A stretch of 9,968 bases of DNA, from the NCBI GenBank assembly GCA_043743145.1, contig JAYTXC010000179.1, positions 1 to 9,968 of the forward strand, written 5' to 3'. This document shows, piece after piece, positions 1 to 6,798 of the stretch. Under the pieces are notes generated by a model. That model was not told the origin of the DNA and did no database searches. It saw only the letters and a list, made by a program, of their open reading frames with translations. Each line of letters begins with the position of its first letter. The stretch's first letter is position 1. The stretch comes from JANYGA01 sp043743145. Its GTDB lineage: Bacteria > Vulcanimicrobiota > Vulcanimicrobiia > Vulcanimicrobiales > Vulcanimicrobiaceae. A program made the translations under genes and the position numbers.

Positions 1-1
1 G

Positions 2-343
2 CAGAATCTCACGCGTGGATCCAATCGCGCGGGCGGCATCGAGGGCGGCATCTCCAACGGTCAAGACGTGGTCTTGCGCGTGACGGTGAAGCCGATTCCG
101 ACGCTCATGAAGGCGCTACCCTCGGTCAACCTGCACGAGGGGACCGTGGCGCCCGCGAGTATCGTGCGCAGCGACGTCTGCGTCGTGCCGGCGGCCTCGA
201 TTGTCGGCGAGGCGATGGTTCGACTCGCCCTCGTGGCGCCGATTCTCGAAAAGTTCGGTGGCGATTCGATGGAGGAAACGCGCGAAAATATGGAACGTGC
301 CGTCGCAGCTGCGGCGCGGCTGTTCGAACCATCGACGGTCTGA
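2..343 (+). CDS. aroC: Chorismate synthase, C-terminal part (5' end outside window)
   Basis: Chorismate synthase converts 5-enolpyruvylshikimate-3-phosphate to chorismate using reduced FMN, the last step of the shikimate pathway. The window opens inside the gene and shows its last 113 codons, ending at TGA 341-343. The signature SNRAGGIEGGISNG lies near the left edge, followed by the family-typical stretch VTVKPIPTLMKALPSVNL and by FGGDSMEET near the C-terminus. Family members are usually 350-400 residues, so roughly two thirds of the protein lies upstream of base 1. The stop codon overlaps the proposed CTG start of aroK, and aroB follows directly, which supports a shikimate operon. Nothing in the visible part looks broken. 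Confidence 0.96.
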   Translation, partial: QNLTRGSNRAGGIEGGISNGQDVVLRVTVKPIPTLMKALPSVNLHEGTVAPASIVRSDVCVVPAASIVGEAMVRLALVAPILEKFGGDSMEETRENMERAVAAAARLFEPSTV

Positions 344-897
344 GCAAACACGTCGCGCTCGTTGGCTTCATGGCTGCGGGAAAGACGACGGTCGGCCGCC
401 ATCTCGCGCGCGAACTCGGGCTTCTCTTCGTCGATACGGACGAACTCATCGTCGCGCGCGAAGGCCCGATCGCGGACCTCTTCGCACGCGCGGGCGAAGC
501 GGGATTTCGCGCGGCGGAATGCGCGGCCGTACGCGAGGCACTCGACGGACCGCTCGCGGTGATCGCGCTCGGTGGCGGCGCGATCACGTACGAACCGACG
601 CGCACGCTCTTAGCCGCGCGCGCGCTCCGCGTCTATCTCGACGTCCCGGTCGAAACGCTCGTCTCGCGTTTGCGCCGGTCGCGAACGATACGACCGCTCG
701 TCGGCGCGGAGCCGACGGTCGAACGCGTGCGTGAATTGCTCGACGCGCGCGAACCACTCTATCGTGAAGCCGATCTCACCGTGCGCTCGCCGGAATCGTC
801 GAAGCTCGCCTACGCGCGGCGAATCGCGCGAGAGATCGCGGCGTGCACGCCCCACGCAAGTGCGCCCGGCCCCACGTCGAACGGGCCCGGGCGATGA
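340..897 (+). CDS. aroK: Shikimate kinase, probably starting at a CTG codon
   Basis: Shikimate kinase transfers phosphate from ATP to shikimate in the cytoplasm. Numbering from the CTG at 340, the product is 185 residues. The Walker A loop GFMAAGKT is residues 9-16, the Mg/shikimate-binding DTD is 32-34, the FRxxE motif is 57-60, GGG is 78-80, the lid RPL starts at R118, and the late arginine-containing segment REPLYREAD begins at R137. Length suits the family. The first ATG in frame (370) would remove the first beta strand (KHVALVGF) and the first Gly of Walker A. No ATG, GTG or TTG occurs in frame for at least 90 bases upstream of 340. CTG at 340 overlaps the aroC stop as CTGA and gives the family-like N-terminus (M)SKHVALVGFM. 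No clear Shine-Dalgarno precedes it, so coupling to aroC translation is likely (inference). The stop overlaps aroB as ATGA. Confidence 0.93.
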   Translation: MSKHVALVGFMAAGKTTVGRHLARELGLLFVDTDELIVAREGPIADLFARAGEAGFRAAECAAVREALDGPLAVIALGGGAITYEPTRTLLAARALRVYLDVPVETLVSRLRRSRTIRPLVGAEPTVERVRELLDAREPLYREADLTVRSPESSKLAYARRIAREIAACTPHASAPGPTSNGPGR

Positions 898-1967
898 CAC
901 GCATCGAGAGCCTCGGATATCCGATCACGATCGACCACGATACCGCGCGCGCGATCGCGAAATTTTTGCGCGAGCGCGGGTCGTCGCGCACGATCGTGCT
1001 CTGCGACCGCAACGTGATGGCGCGCGCACACGCGATCGCCGCAAGGATCGGCAAATCGACGACCGTCCTCGCATTCGCACTCGGCGAACGGCGCAAAACG
1101 CTGCGCACGGTCGAACGCGTGTATGCCGAACTCGCTGCCGCAGGCGCCGATCGCACGACGACCCTTGTCGGCGTCGGCGGAGGCGTGGCGGGCGATCTCT
1201 TCGGATTTGTTGCCGCGACATACATGCGTGGCGTGCCGTTTGTCAACGTCGCGACCTCGCTCGTCGCGATGGTCGACGCGTCGATCGGTGGCAAGACGGG
1301 TGTCGATCTGCCCGCGGGCAAAAATCTCGCCGGCGCGTTTCGCGATCCACTTGCCGTCTTCTGCGATATCGATTCGCTCGAAACGCTTCCCGAAAAGCAA
1401 CTCCGCGAAGGGCTCGGAGAAGTCGTCAAGCACGGGATCATTGAAGGTGACGACGTTTTCGCAAGTCTCGAAGTGCTCGCGCCGCATCCCTTGCGGAAAT
1501 GGCCGTGGGAGACGGTGGTCGCCGATTCGTTGCGGATCAAAGCAATGGTCGTCGCCGACGATAAATTCGAAGCGGGCGCGCGCGAAGTCCTCAATCTCGG
1601 CCACACCTTCGGTCACGCAATCGAAAAAGTCACGAACTTTCGCGTCTCGCATGGCGATGCGGTGAGCATGGGCTTACGTGCCGCGGGATTGCTCGCGTTA
1701 CGCACGGGCCGCTTCTCGAGCGACGAGCATCTGCGCGTTCTCGCGCTGCTCGCACTCTTACGCCTGCCACTCGTCTCGCCAACGACCGATCACGACGCGC
1801 TTTTGGCCGCGATGGCAAACGACAAGAAGACGCGCGCGGGAAAATTGCGCTTCGTCTTGCCGCGCACGATCGGCGACGTGGAATTCGGTGTGGTGGTCCC
1901 GCTCAAAACGGTGCGTTCGGTGCTCGTGCGCGTGAATGCATCGCCCGGTGCCGCCGAACTCCGCTGA
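894..1967 (+). CDS. aroB: 3-dehydroquinate synthase
   Basis: This enzyme cyclises DAHP to 3-dehydroquinate, the second shikimate-pathway step, using NAD and a divalent metal such as zinc. The 357-residue product has the expected length. The NAD-binding glycine-rich segment GVGGGVAGD is at residues 93-101, followed by NVATSLVAMVDASIGGKTGVD at about 118-138. Metal ligands, assigned by family comparison, are E176 (GLGEVVKHG), H237 (NLGHTFGHAIE) and H253 (SHGDAV); the 16-residue spacing of the two histidines matches the family. The ATG at 894 was chosen because it overlaps the aroK stop (ATGA) and gives a normal N-terminus, MTRIESLGYPITI. An upstream in-frame GTG at 843 would add 17 residues that do not look conserved. 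The 3' end overlaps priA by 32 bases. Confidence 0.97.
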   Translation: MTRIESLGYPITIDHDTARAIAKFLRERGSSRTIVLCDRNVMARAHAIAARIGKSTTVLAFALGERRKTLRTVERVYAELAAAGADRTTTLVGVGGGVAGDLFGFVAATYMRGVPFVNVATSLVAMVDASIGGKTGVDLPAGKNLAGAFRDPLAVFCDIDSLETLPEKQLREGLGEVVKHGIIEGDDVFASLEVLAPHPLRKWPWETVVADSLRIKAMVVADDKFEAGAREVLNLGHTFGHAIEKVTNFRVSHGDAVSMGLRAAGLLALRTGRFSSDEHLRVLALLALLRLPLVSPTTDHDALLAAMANDKKTRAGKLRFVLPRTIGDVEFGVVVPLKTVRSVLVRVNASPGAAELR

Positions 1968-4368
1968 CGCCGCGCCTGCCGTCGTAACGTACGTCGACGT
2001 GTTCGTCGCGCACAAGACGGCACGCGTCGATCGACCGCTCACCTACGCCGTGCCGCCCGAAATGGACGTTGACATCGGCGACGTCGTGCGCGTGCCGCTC
2101 GGGCCGCGCGAACTCTACGGGTACGTCGTCTCATCACCACGCTCGCGTGCAACGATGACGGGGGTGCGCCCGATCGCCGCCCGCATCGACGTCGCGCGCG
2201 CATTCGATGCATCGGGGCTCGCGCTCGCGCGCTGGATCGCCGAACGTTATTGTTGTTCGCTCGGCGAAGCGCTCGGCCCGTTGACGTTTGCCGCGGCAAT
2301 TCCACGCGTTGTCGACCGCTTTATCGTTATCGGAACGCTCGCGCCCGAAGCATTTCCAACGTTGCCGCAACGGCTCGTGCATCTTATAAAAAGCGATTTT
2401 TCCGGCGGCTTCACGCTCGAAACGTTGCTGCGCCATCCTGAGGCACGTCGTGCGGGCGACCGTCGCACACTCATGAGCGCGCTCACCGCCTTGCAACGCG
2501 GCGGCGCGATCGTGCGGGAGCGAACGTTCGTCACCTCGCGGATTGGCGTCGTACGCGAGAAGATGCTCGCCGCATCGGGCGCGCGGGCGACGGGGCCGCG
2601 CGTGCAAGCGCTCGTGGCCCTCGTTACCGAACGCGGCGTGTTGCGCCGCCGCGACGCCCTGTTAGCCGGCTTCGCGCACGCGATCGTCGCGCGCGCGATC
2701 AAGGTCGGTGCGCTCGTCGAAACGAGCGAGGTCGCGAGCGTCGCGCGTGCATCTGGGCCGCACGAAACGCAAGACTTCACCGCGACGGACGAACAAGCAC
2801 GCGCGATCGAAGCGATCGTGTCGCGCGTCGCGACGCTCGAATTTGCCGAGGTTCTCGTGCAAGGCGTGACGGGTAGCGGAAAGACCTTCGTTTATCTGCG
2901 CGCGATCGCCGAAACGATCGCGCGTGGCGGGCGCGCGATCGTGCTCGTTCCCGAAATCTCGCTCACGCCGCAAACCGCGCGCCGCTTCGAAGGCGCGTTC
3001 GGCGAGCGCGTTGCGGTCTTGCATTCCGGCCTCTCCGAACGCGAACGCTTCGAGAGCTGGCATGCGGCGTCGCGGGGTGAGATCGATGTCGTCGTCGGTG
3101 CGCGAAGTGCCGTGTTCGCGCCGCTTCCCAACGTTCGCCTCATCGTCGTCGACGAAGCGCACGAACGCAGCTACAAACAGGATTCCGTGCCGCGCTACGA
3201 CGCCGTCGCCGTCGCGCGCGAACGCGTGCGCCTCGCGGCGGGAACGCTCGTTTTGGGTAGCGCGACGCCGCCGCTCGAAGCCTACGCCGCCGCGCGCGCG
3301 GGGTCGATCGCACACGTCCGTCTCGACCGGCGCGCGACGGCGAGCGCGCTCCCGACCGTCCACGTCGTCGATCTCGCCGCCGAATTCGAACGCGGCAATC
3401 GTCGTATCTTTAGTACGGCGCTCGTTGCCGCACTCGGCGCGCGCCTCGAAGCGGGCGAGAAGAGCGTCCTCTTCGTGAACCGCCGCGGCTCGTCGAGTTT
3501 TATGTTGTGTCGCGCGTGTGGCGACGTACCGAGTTGTCGGCGTTGCAGTTCATCGCTCACCGTGCATCGCACGGAGGCGCTCTTGCGCTGTCATCTTTGC
3601 GATGCACAGTGCGCGATTCCGACGACGTGTCGTTCGTGCGGGGGCGGACCCATTCGCGAGTTCGGTGTCGGTACGCAGAAAGTCGTCGAAGCGACGCTCG
3701 CGCTCTTTCCAAACGCGAAGATCGTGCGCATGGATAGCGACACGACGACGCGCGTCGGCGATCACGCGCGCTTACTCGATGAGTTCGGCGCGACGGGCGA
3801 CGTGCTCGTCGGAACGCAGATGGTTGCAAAAGGACTCGACTTTCCGACCGTTACGCTCGTCGGCGTCGTAGCTGCCGACATCGGTCTGCACGTCCCCGAT
3901 TTTCGTGCCGCCGAGCGGACCTTCGATCTCCTCGTGCAAGTCGCGGGGCGGAGCGGTCGCACGCGGCCCGGCGAAGCGATCGTGCAGACGTATTCGCCGT
4001 CGCATCCCGCGGTCGTCGCCGCCGCTCGCCACGACTACGATGGCTTCGCGAGCGACGAACTTACCTCGCGCGCGGAACTCGGCTATCCGCCGCTCGCCGA
4101 ACTCATCTACGTGGGAATCATCGGACGCGTGGAAGCGGCAACGGTCGCGGCCGCAACCCGCTACGGCGAACTCATCCGCGGCCTCGGCGATGCCGAGGTT
4201 TTGGGACCTGCACCGTATCCGATCGTGCGCGTCAACGATGAGTGGCGGTATCGTCTCGCGATCAAGGGCGCGTCGCTGGGTCACGTGCGCCGTTACCTCC
4301 GCGAAGCGCTGCCCAGGATTGCAGCGAGCGACCGTGGCGTGCGCATCGCGGTCAACGTCGATCCGTAA
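1936..4368 (+). CDS. priA: Primosomal protein N' (replication restart helicase PriA)
   Basis: PriA is a superfamily 2 DNA helicase that recognises stalled or repaired forks and reloads the replisome. The 810-residue product begins with a region resembling the 3'-end DNA-binding domain (RVDRPLTYAVP near residues 30-40). It carries Walker A GVTGSGKT at 310-317, DEAH at 406-409, and a GSATPP motif. The eight family zinc-binding cysteines appear as CxxC pairs at 525/528, 534/537, 552/555 and 565/568, with a ninth cysteine at 559. Late helicase motifs are GTQMVAKGLDFP from 626 and VQVAGRSGR ending at 675. It is somewhat longer than E. coli PriA, mostly in the N-terminal half. The start overlaps the aroB end by 32 bases, so it sits in the same transcription unit as the aro genes (inference). 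All catalytic and metal-binding elements appear intact. Confidence 0.96.
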   Translation: MHRPVPPNSADAAPAVVTYVDVFVAHKTARVDRPLTYAVPPEMDVDIGDVVRVPLGPRELYGYVVSSPRSRATMTGVRPIAARIDVARAFDASGLALARWIAERYCCSLGEALGPLTFAAAIPRVVDRFIVIGTLAPEAFPTLPQRLVHLIKSDFSGGFTLETLLRHPEARRAGDRRTLMSALTALQRGGAIVRERTFVTSRIGVVREKMLAASGARATGPRVQALVALVTERGVLRRRDALLAGFAHAIVARAIKVGALVETSEVASVARASGPHETQDFTATDEQARAIEAIVSRVATLEFAEVLVQGVTGSGKTFVYLRAIAETIARGGRAIVLVPEISLTPQTARRFEGAFGERVAVLHSGLSERERFESWHAASRGEIDVVVGARSAVFAPLPNVRLIVVDEAHERSYKQDSVPRYDAVAVARERVRLAAGTLVLGSATPPLEAYAAARAGSIAHVRLDRRATASALPTVHVVDLAAEFERGNRRIFSTALVAALGARLEAGEKSVLFVNRRGSSSFMLCRACGDVPSCRRCSSSLTVHRTEALLRCHLCDAQCAIPTTCRSCGGGPIREFGVGTQKVVEATLALFPNAKIVRMDSDTTTRVGDHARLLDEFGATGDVLVGTQMVAKGLDFPTVTLVGVVAADIGLHVPDFRAAERTFDLLVQVAGRSGRTRPGEAIVQTYSPSHPAVVAAARHDYDGFASDELTSRAELGYPPLAELIYVGIIGRVEAATVAAATRYGELIRGLGDAEVLGPAPYPIVRVNDEWRYRLAIKGASLGHVRRYLREALPRIAASDRGVRIAVNVDP

Positions 4369-4394
4369 CGCGCGCGCAGGTGTGGCTCGGACGT

Positions 4395-4410
4395 GAGCGG
4401 GAACTCGCTC
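4395..4410 (+). promoter_or_regulatory. Small hairpin just upstream of phaC start
   Basis: In the 46-base gap between priA and phaC, GAGCG (4395-4399) pairs perfectly with CGCTC (4406-4410) around the loop GGAACT. The hairpin ends four bases before the phaC ATG. The only purine-rich stretch that could serve as a Shine-Dalgarno (GGGA, about 4399-4402) sits at the edge of its loop and is farther from the ATG than usual. It could influence phaC translation. A 5-bp stem is common by chance in GC-rich DNA, so this is weak. No convincing promoter is visible in the gap. Confidence 0.22.
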
Positions 4411-4414
4411 CGGT

Positions 4415-6109
4415 ATGAAGACCGGCGACGAAAAGCTCGATGCACGCGACGTCCCAGGGGCGCTCGATCCGCTCGGTATCAACGCCGCGGCGATGGACGT
4501 GTGGCGATCGTTGCTCGGTGCGCCGCAAGCCGTCCTCGAAACGCAAACGCAATTTGCAAATGCGTGGCTGACCCTTGCGACACGAACGCTCACGCGTGCC
4601 GTATCGCCTCAGGCGCCCGCGCCCGCAGTGATCGATCCGGCGCCCGGCGATAATCGCTGGAAACATGCGGCGTGGAACGAAAATCCGCTCTTCGATTCGC
4701 TCAAACAAGGCTACTTACTCGCAACGCAGGCCGTGCTCGACGGTATCGATCGCGCACCCGATATCGACGACGAGACACGCACGCGCGTGAAATTTTTCGC
4801 AAAACAATTTTGCGATGCGATGAGCCCGACGAATTTTGCATTGCTCAATCCCGCCGTCATCGAAGAGACGGTGAAGACCGGCGGTAAGAATCTCCAACGC
4901 GGCGTTGAGAACGCGCTCGTCGATATGCGCGAGAACGACGGGCGCCCCGCACTCGTCGATAAAACGGCTTTTACCGTCGGCGTTAATGTCGCAACATCGC
5001 CCGGTGCGGTCGTCTTCCGCAACGAACTGATCGAACTCATTCAATACACGCCGACCACACCCGACGTCCATGCGACGCCGCTGCTCATCGTGCCGCCGTG
5101 GATCAACAAGTATTACATCCTCGACTTACAACCCAAGAACAGTCTCATCAAATACGCCGTCGACAACGGTATTCAAACGTTCGTGATCTCGTGGCGCAAC
5201 CCCGATGCCGCGCTCGGTCATTTCGGTTTCGATGAATACCTCACGCTCGGACCGCTCGCCGCGGGCGAAGCGGCGCGCGCGATCACCGGGAGTTCGACGG
5301 TGAACCAAATCGGCTACTGCATCGGCGGGACGCTCACCTCGATGGAACTCGCCTATCTCGCGAAGACCGATCCATCGAAGGTCAACGCGGTCACGTTTTT
5401 TGCGGCACAGACCGATTTTTCGGAATCGGGCGAACTGCGCAATTTCTTACCGCCTTCGCCAAAGGCGGGCGCGTCGCGCGAAGGCGCGGGCGTTTTTCCG
5501 GCGAGCAATATGGCCGATACCTTTAGCATGCTCCGCGCGAACGATCTCATTTGGAACGTCGCGGTCAACCGCTACTTCATGGGCAAGGACGCGCCGGCGT
5601 TCGACTTGCTTTATTGGAATAGCGACGCGACGAGTATGCCGGGCGCGATGCATGCGTTCTATCTCGAAAATATGTACGGGAAGAACGCGCTGGTGAAAGG
5701 CGAGCTATCGGCACTCGGTGTGAAGCTCGATCTTCACGAGATTCGCAACGATGTGTATTCCGTCGCGCCGATCGAAGATCACATCGCGCCGTGGCGCTCC
5801 GTCTACAAGATGACGCAAATTTTCGCGGGCCAGACGCGTTTCCGGCTCGGCCATTCGGGTCATATCGCGGGCGTCATCAATCCGCCCGCGAGCGGCAAGG
5901 GCCAATATTGGAGCAACGACTCGAACCCCGCCAATCCCGACGAGTGGTTCGCGGGCGCCGACGCGCACAAGGGTTCGTGGTGGCCCGATTGGATGGCGTG
6001 GCTCTCGCAACGCTCGGGTGAGCGCGTGCCCACGCCTGCATCGCTCGGAAACGAAAAGTACCCGGCGCTCGTCCCCGCACCAGGTACCTACGTGTTACAG
6101 AAGCCCTAG
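4415..6109 (+). CDS. phaC: Class I poly(R)-hydroxyalkanoate synthase
   Basis: PhaC polymerises (R)-3-hydroxyacyl-CoA into polyhydroxyalkanoate storage granules, releasing CoA. The 564-residue product fits the single-subunit class I enzymes. The N-terminal PhaC_N-type region runs to roughly residue 230, followed by the conserved LLIVPPWINKYYILDLQPKN and an alpha/beta-hydrolase core. The lipase-like box GYCIGG contains the nucleophile C302; D455 (EDHIAPW) and H483 (SGHIAG) complete the triad, equivalent to C319, D480 and H508 of the Cupriavidus enzyme. The C-terminal WWPDWMAWLSQRSGE and YPALVPAPGTYV are also typical. ATG 4415 is the first start after an in-frame TGA at 4394. No phasin, thiolase or reductase gene is adjacent. 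Read-through from priA may supply transcription (inference). It converges on rpsT with a 7-base gap. Confidence 0.96.
   Translation: MKTGDEKLDARDVPGALDPLGINAAAMDVWRSLLGAPQAVLETQTQFANAWLTLATRTLTRAVSPQAPAPAVIDPAPGDNRWKHAAWNENPLFDSLKQGYLLATQAVLDGIDRAPDIDDETRTRVKFFAKQFCDAMSPTNFALLNPAVIEETVKTGGKNLQRGVENALVDMRENDGRPALVDKTAFTVGVNVATSPGAVVFRNELIELIQYTPTTPDVHATPLLIVPPWINKYYILDLQPKNSLIKYAVDNGIQTFVISWRNPDAALGHFGFDEYLTLGPLAAGEAARAITGSSTVNQIGYCIGGTLTSMELAYLAKTDPSKVNAVTFFAAQTDFSESGELRNFLPPSPKAGASREGAGVFPASNMADTFSMLRANDLIWNVAVNRYFMGKDAPAFDLLYWNSDATSMPGAMHAFYLENMYGKNALVKGELSALGVKLDLHEIRNDVYSVAPIEDHIAPWRSVYKMTQIFAGQTRFRLGHSGHIAGVINPPASGKGQYWSNDSNPANPDEWFAGADAHKGSWWPDWMAWLSQRSGERVPTPASLGNEKYPALVPAPGTYVLQKP
6054..6087 (-). 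terminator. Probable intrinsic terminator of rpsT, inside the phaC 3' end
   Basis: Read on the minus strand about 30 bases past the rpsT stop, the arm GTACCTGGTGC (6087-6077) pairs over 11 positions with GCGCCGGGTAC (6068-6058), with an 8-base loop, and is followed at once by TTTT (6057-6054). Nine pairs are Watson-Crick and two are G-T (G-U in RNA). On the plus strand those two positions become C-A mismatches, so the structure is better on the rpsT strand. It overlaps codons for the conserved phaC segment YPALVPAPGTY, which could produce some pairing by chance. The U tract is short. Confidence 0.55.
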
Positions 6110-6116
6110 ATCGCGA

Positions 6117-6434
6117 CTATTTTTTCGCGCCGCTCTTTTTCTTGGCGGTGCGGACGGTCGTTGGGCCTGCGGCTGCAGCTGCGGCCTTGACGACGGCGGT
6201 CGCGAGGATCGCTTTGATCAGGCGCGACTTTTTGCGAGCGGCTTTGTTCGGATGAATGATGCCTTTTTGGGCGGCTTTATCGAGTTGGCTCTCGACCGAT
6301 GGTGCCACGGCCATTTCGCCGCCGACGCGCGCTTTTTTGAAGAGCGTCTTGAGGCGGGTTTTGACGTCGCGGTTCCGCAGTTCGCGCTTTTGCGACTGCT
6401 TGACCCACTTGATGGCGGCTTTAATATTCGGCAA
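6117..6434 (-). CDS. rpsT: 30S ribosomal protein S20, TTG start, extended C-terminus
   Basis: S20 is a small basic protein that binds 16S rRNA during 30S assembly. Starting at TTG 6434-6432, the product is 105 residues and begins MPNIKAAIKWVKQSQKR, the normal family N-terminus. The conserved NKAARKKSRL lies at 63-72. The TTG is preceded, 6 bases away, by GGAG (minus-strand 6444-6441). An upstream in-frame ATG at 6509 would add 25 residues, but it lies inside the promoter, upstream of the expected transcript start, so it is rejected. E. coli rpsT is also known to start at UUG and to be autoregulated. Typical S20 is 85-90 residues; here a tail of about 20 residues (an Ala run, then TAKKKSGAKK) is added. 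The gene converges on phaC. Confidence 0.95.
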   Translation of the reverse strand: MPNIKAAIKWVKQSQKRELRNRDVKTRLKTLFKKARVGGEMAVAPSVESQLDKAAQKGIIHPNKAARKKSRLIKAILATAVVKAAAAAAGPTTVRTAKKKSGAKK

Positions 6435-6462
6435 CGAGGTCTCCAGTTGGGACGGAAATGGG

Positions 6463-6478
6463 CCGCTCCGGCGAGCGG
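6463..6478 (-). promoter_or_regulatory. Hairpin in the rpsT 5' leader
   Basis: On the minus strand CCGCTC (6478-6473) and GAGCGG (6468-6463) form a perfect 6-bp stem with loop GCCG. It lies in the roughly 50-base untranslated leader between the predicted transcript start and the Shine-Dalgarno of rpsT, about 18 bases before GGAG. S20 synthesis is autoregulated at translation in E. coli, so a leader structure fits, but binding here is inference. Confidence 0.4.
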
Positions 6479-6493
6479 TAAGGCACGCGCGGC

Positions 6494-6523
6494 AGTATAT
6501 CACAGCCATCTAGGGAGCGTAAA
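6494..6523 (-). promoter_or_regulatory. Extended -10 promoter of rpsT
   Basis: On the minus strand the -35-like TTTACG (6523-6518; four of six matches to TTGACA) is followed after 18 bases by the -10 TATACT (6499-6494; five of six matches to TATAAT). The -10 is preceded by TGA, giving a TGn extended -10 element. Transcription would start near 6487, leaving a leader of about 50 bases before the TTG start. It is the clearest sigma-70-type promoter in the window. Confidence 0.6.
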
Positions 6524-6746
6524 GCACGATGATCGTCCGGGCCTGATCTCCTTGACGACCGCGGGTCATTTCCGACTTGCTGGAGCCGCTCACGGACTGC
6601 GACGACTTGCTCCCCTTGGGGATCTCACGAGGTCTGGCGACTTTACGTCCGCTCGTGCCGTCGGGACGCTCGCTACCACCGCGACCAGTTGCGTTGTCTG
6701 CTCTAGCGGAATCAGCGGCCCAAGGTGGTCGTTCTTCATGCTCCAA
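6510..6746 (-). other. Region with weak small-ORF candidates upstream of rpsT
   Basis: The 364 bases between rpsT and the next forward gene contain no recognisable gene. On the minus strand one frame stays open to TAG at 6510 and would give up to 78 residues from TTG 6746. It is rich in Ser, Arg, Gly and Lys (SKSSQSVSGSSKSEMTRGRQG near the end) and ends TIIVLYAP. Against it, AGA, a rare Arg codon in the neighbouring genes, occurs twice, and the TTG has no spaced Shine-Dalgarno. A second frame starts at ATG 6739 with AGGA well placed 7 bases upstream and reads 49 residues (MKNDHLGPLIPLEQTTQLVA onwards) to TGA at 6590. The two frames cannot both be ordinary genes. I recognise neither product. 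The region may be non-coding leader, one small gene, or a decayed gene. Confidence 0.25.
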
Positions 6747-6756
6747 TCCTAGCGCG

Positions 6757-6780
6757 TCGGCCCGGTCGCGGCAGGGCCGG
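6757..6780. repeat. GC-rich inverted repeat between rpsT region and hydrolase
   Basis: CGGCCC (6758-6763) and GGGCCG (6774-6779) form a perfect 6-bp inverted repeat around a 10-base loop, extendable by a T-G pair at 6757/6780. It lies just before the ribosome-binding site of the alpha/beta-hydrolase gene and, on the other strand, just before the minus-strand small-ORF candidates. A T6 run at 6795-6800 is 14 bases past the stem, too far for a standard terminator. It may be a leader structure, a protein-binding palindrome, or chance in GC-rich DNA. Confidence 0.3.
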
Positions 6781-6798
6781 GATAGCTGGAGTTCTTTT

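Noticed and set aside
843..893. GTG 843 as the start of aroB
   Set aside because: It gives an unusual 17-residue extension and deep overlap with aroK; ATG 894 forms a standard ATGA junction.
810..1652. 280-residue minus-strand open frame antisense to aroB
   Set aside because: It is a shadow of aroB, which has all expected catalytic motifs; long antisense frames are common in this GC-rich codon pattern.
3772..4593. 273-residue minus-strand open frame across the priA-phaC junction
   Set aside because: It is antisense to two clear genes and shows no recognisable domain.
6110..6135. Forward terminator after phaC using the T6 run at 6120-6125
   Set aside because: Only a stem of about 4 bp (CGCG/CGCG) can form and the T run lies in its loop, not after it.
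6435..6509. ATG 6509 as the start of rpsT
   Set aside because: It lies upstream of the predicted -10 element and would add 25 residues before the conserved MPNIK-like N-terminus.
6577..6798. ATG 6577 as the start of the hydrolase
   Set aside because: It adds 74 residues rich in Arg, Ser and Pro without family character; TTG 6799 has a well-spaced GGAG.
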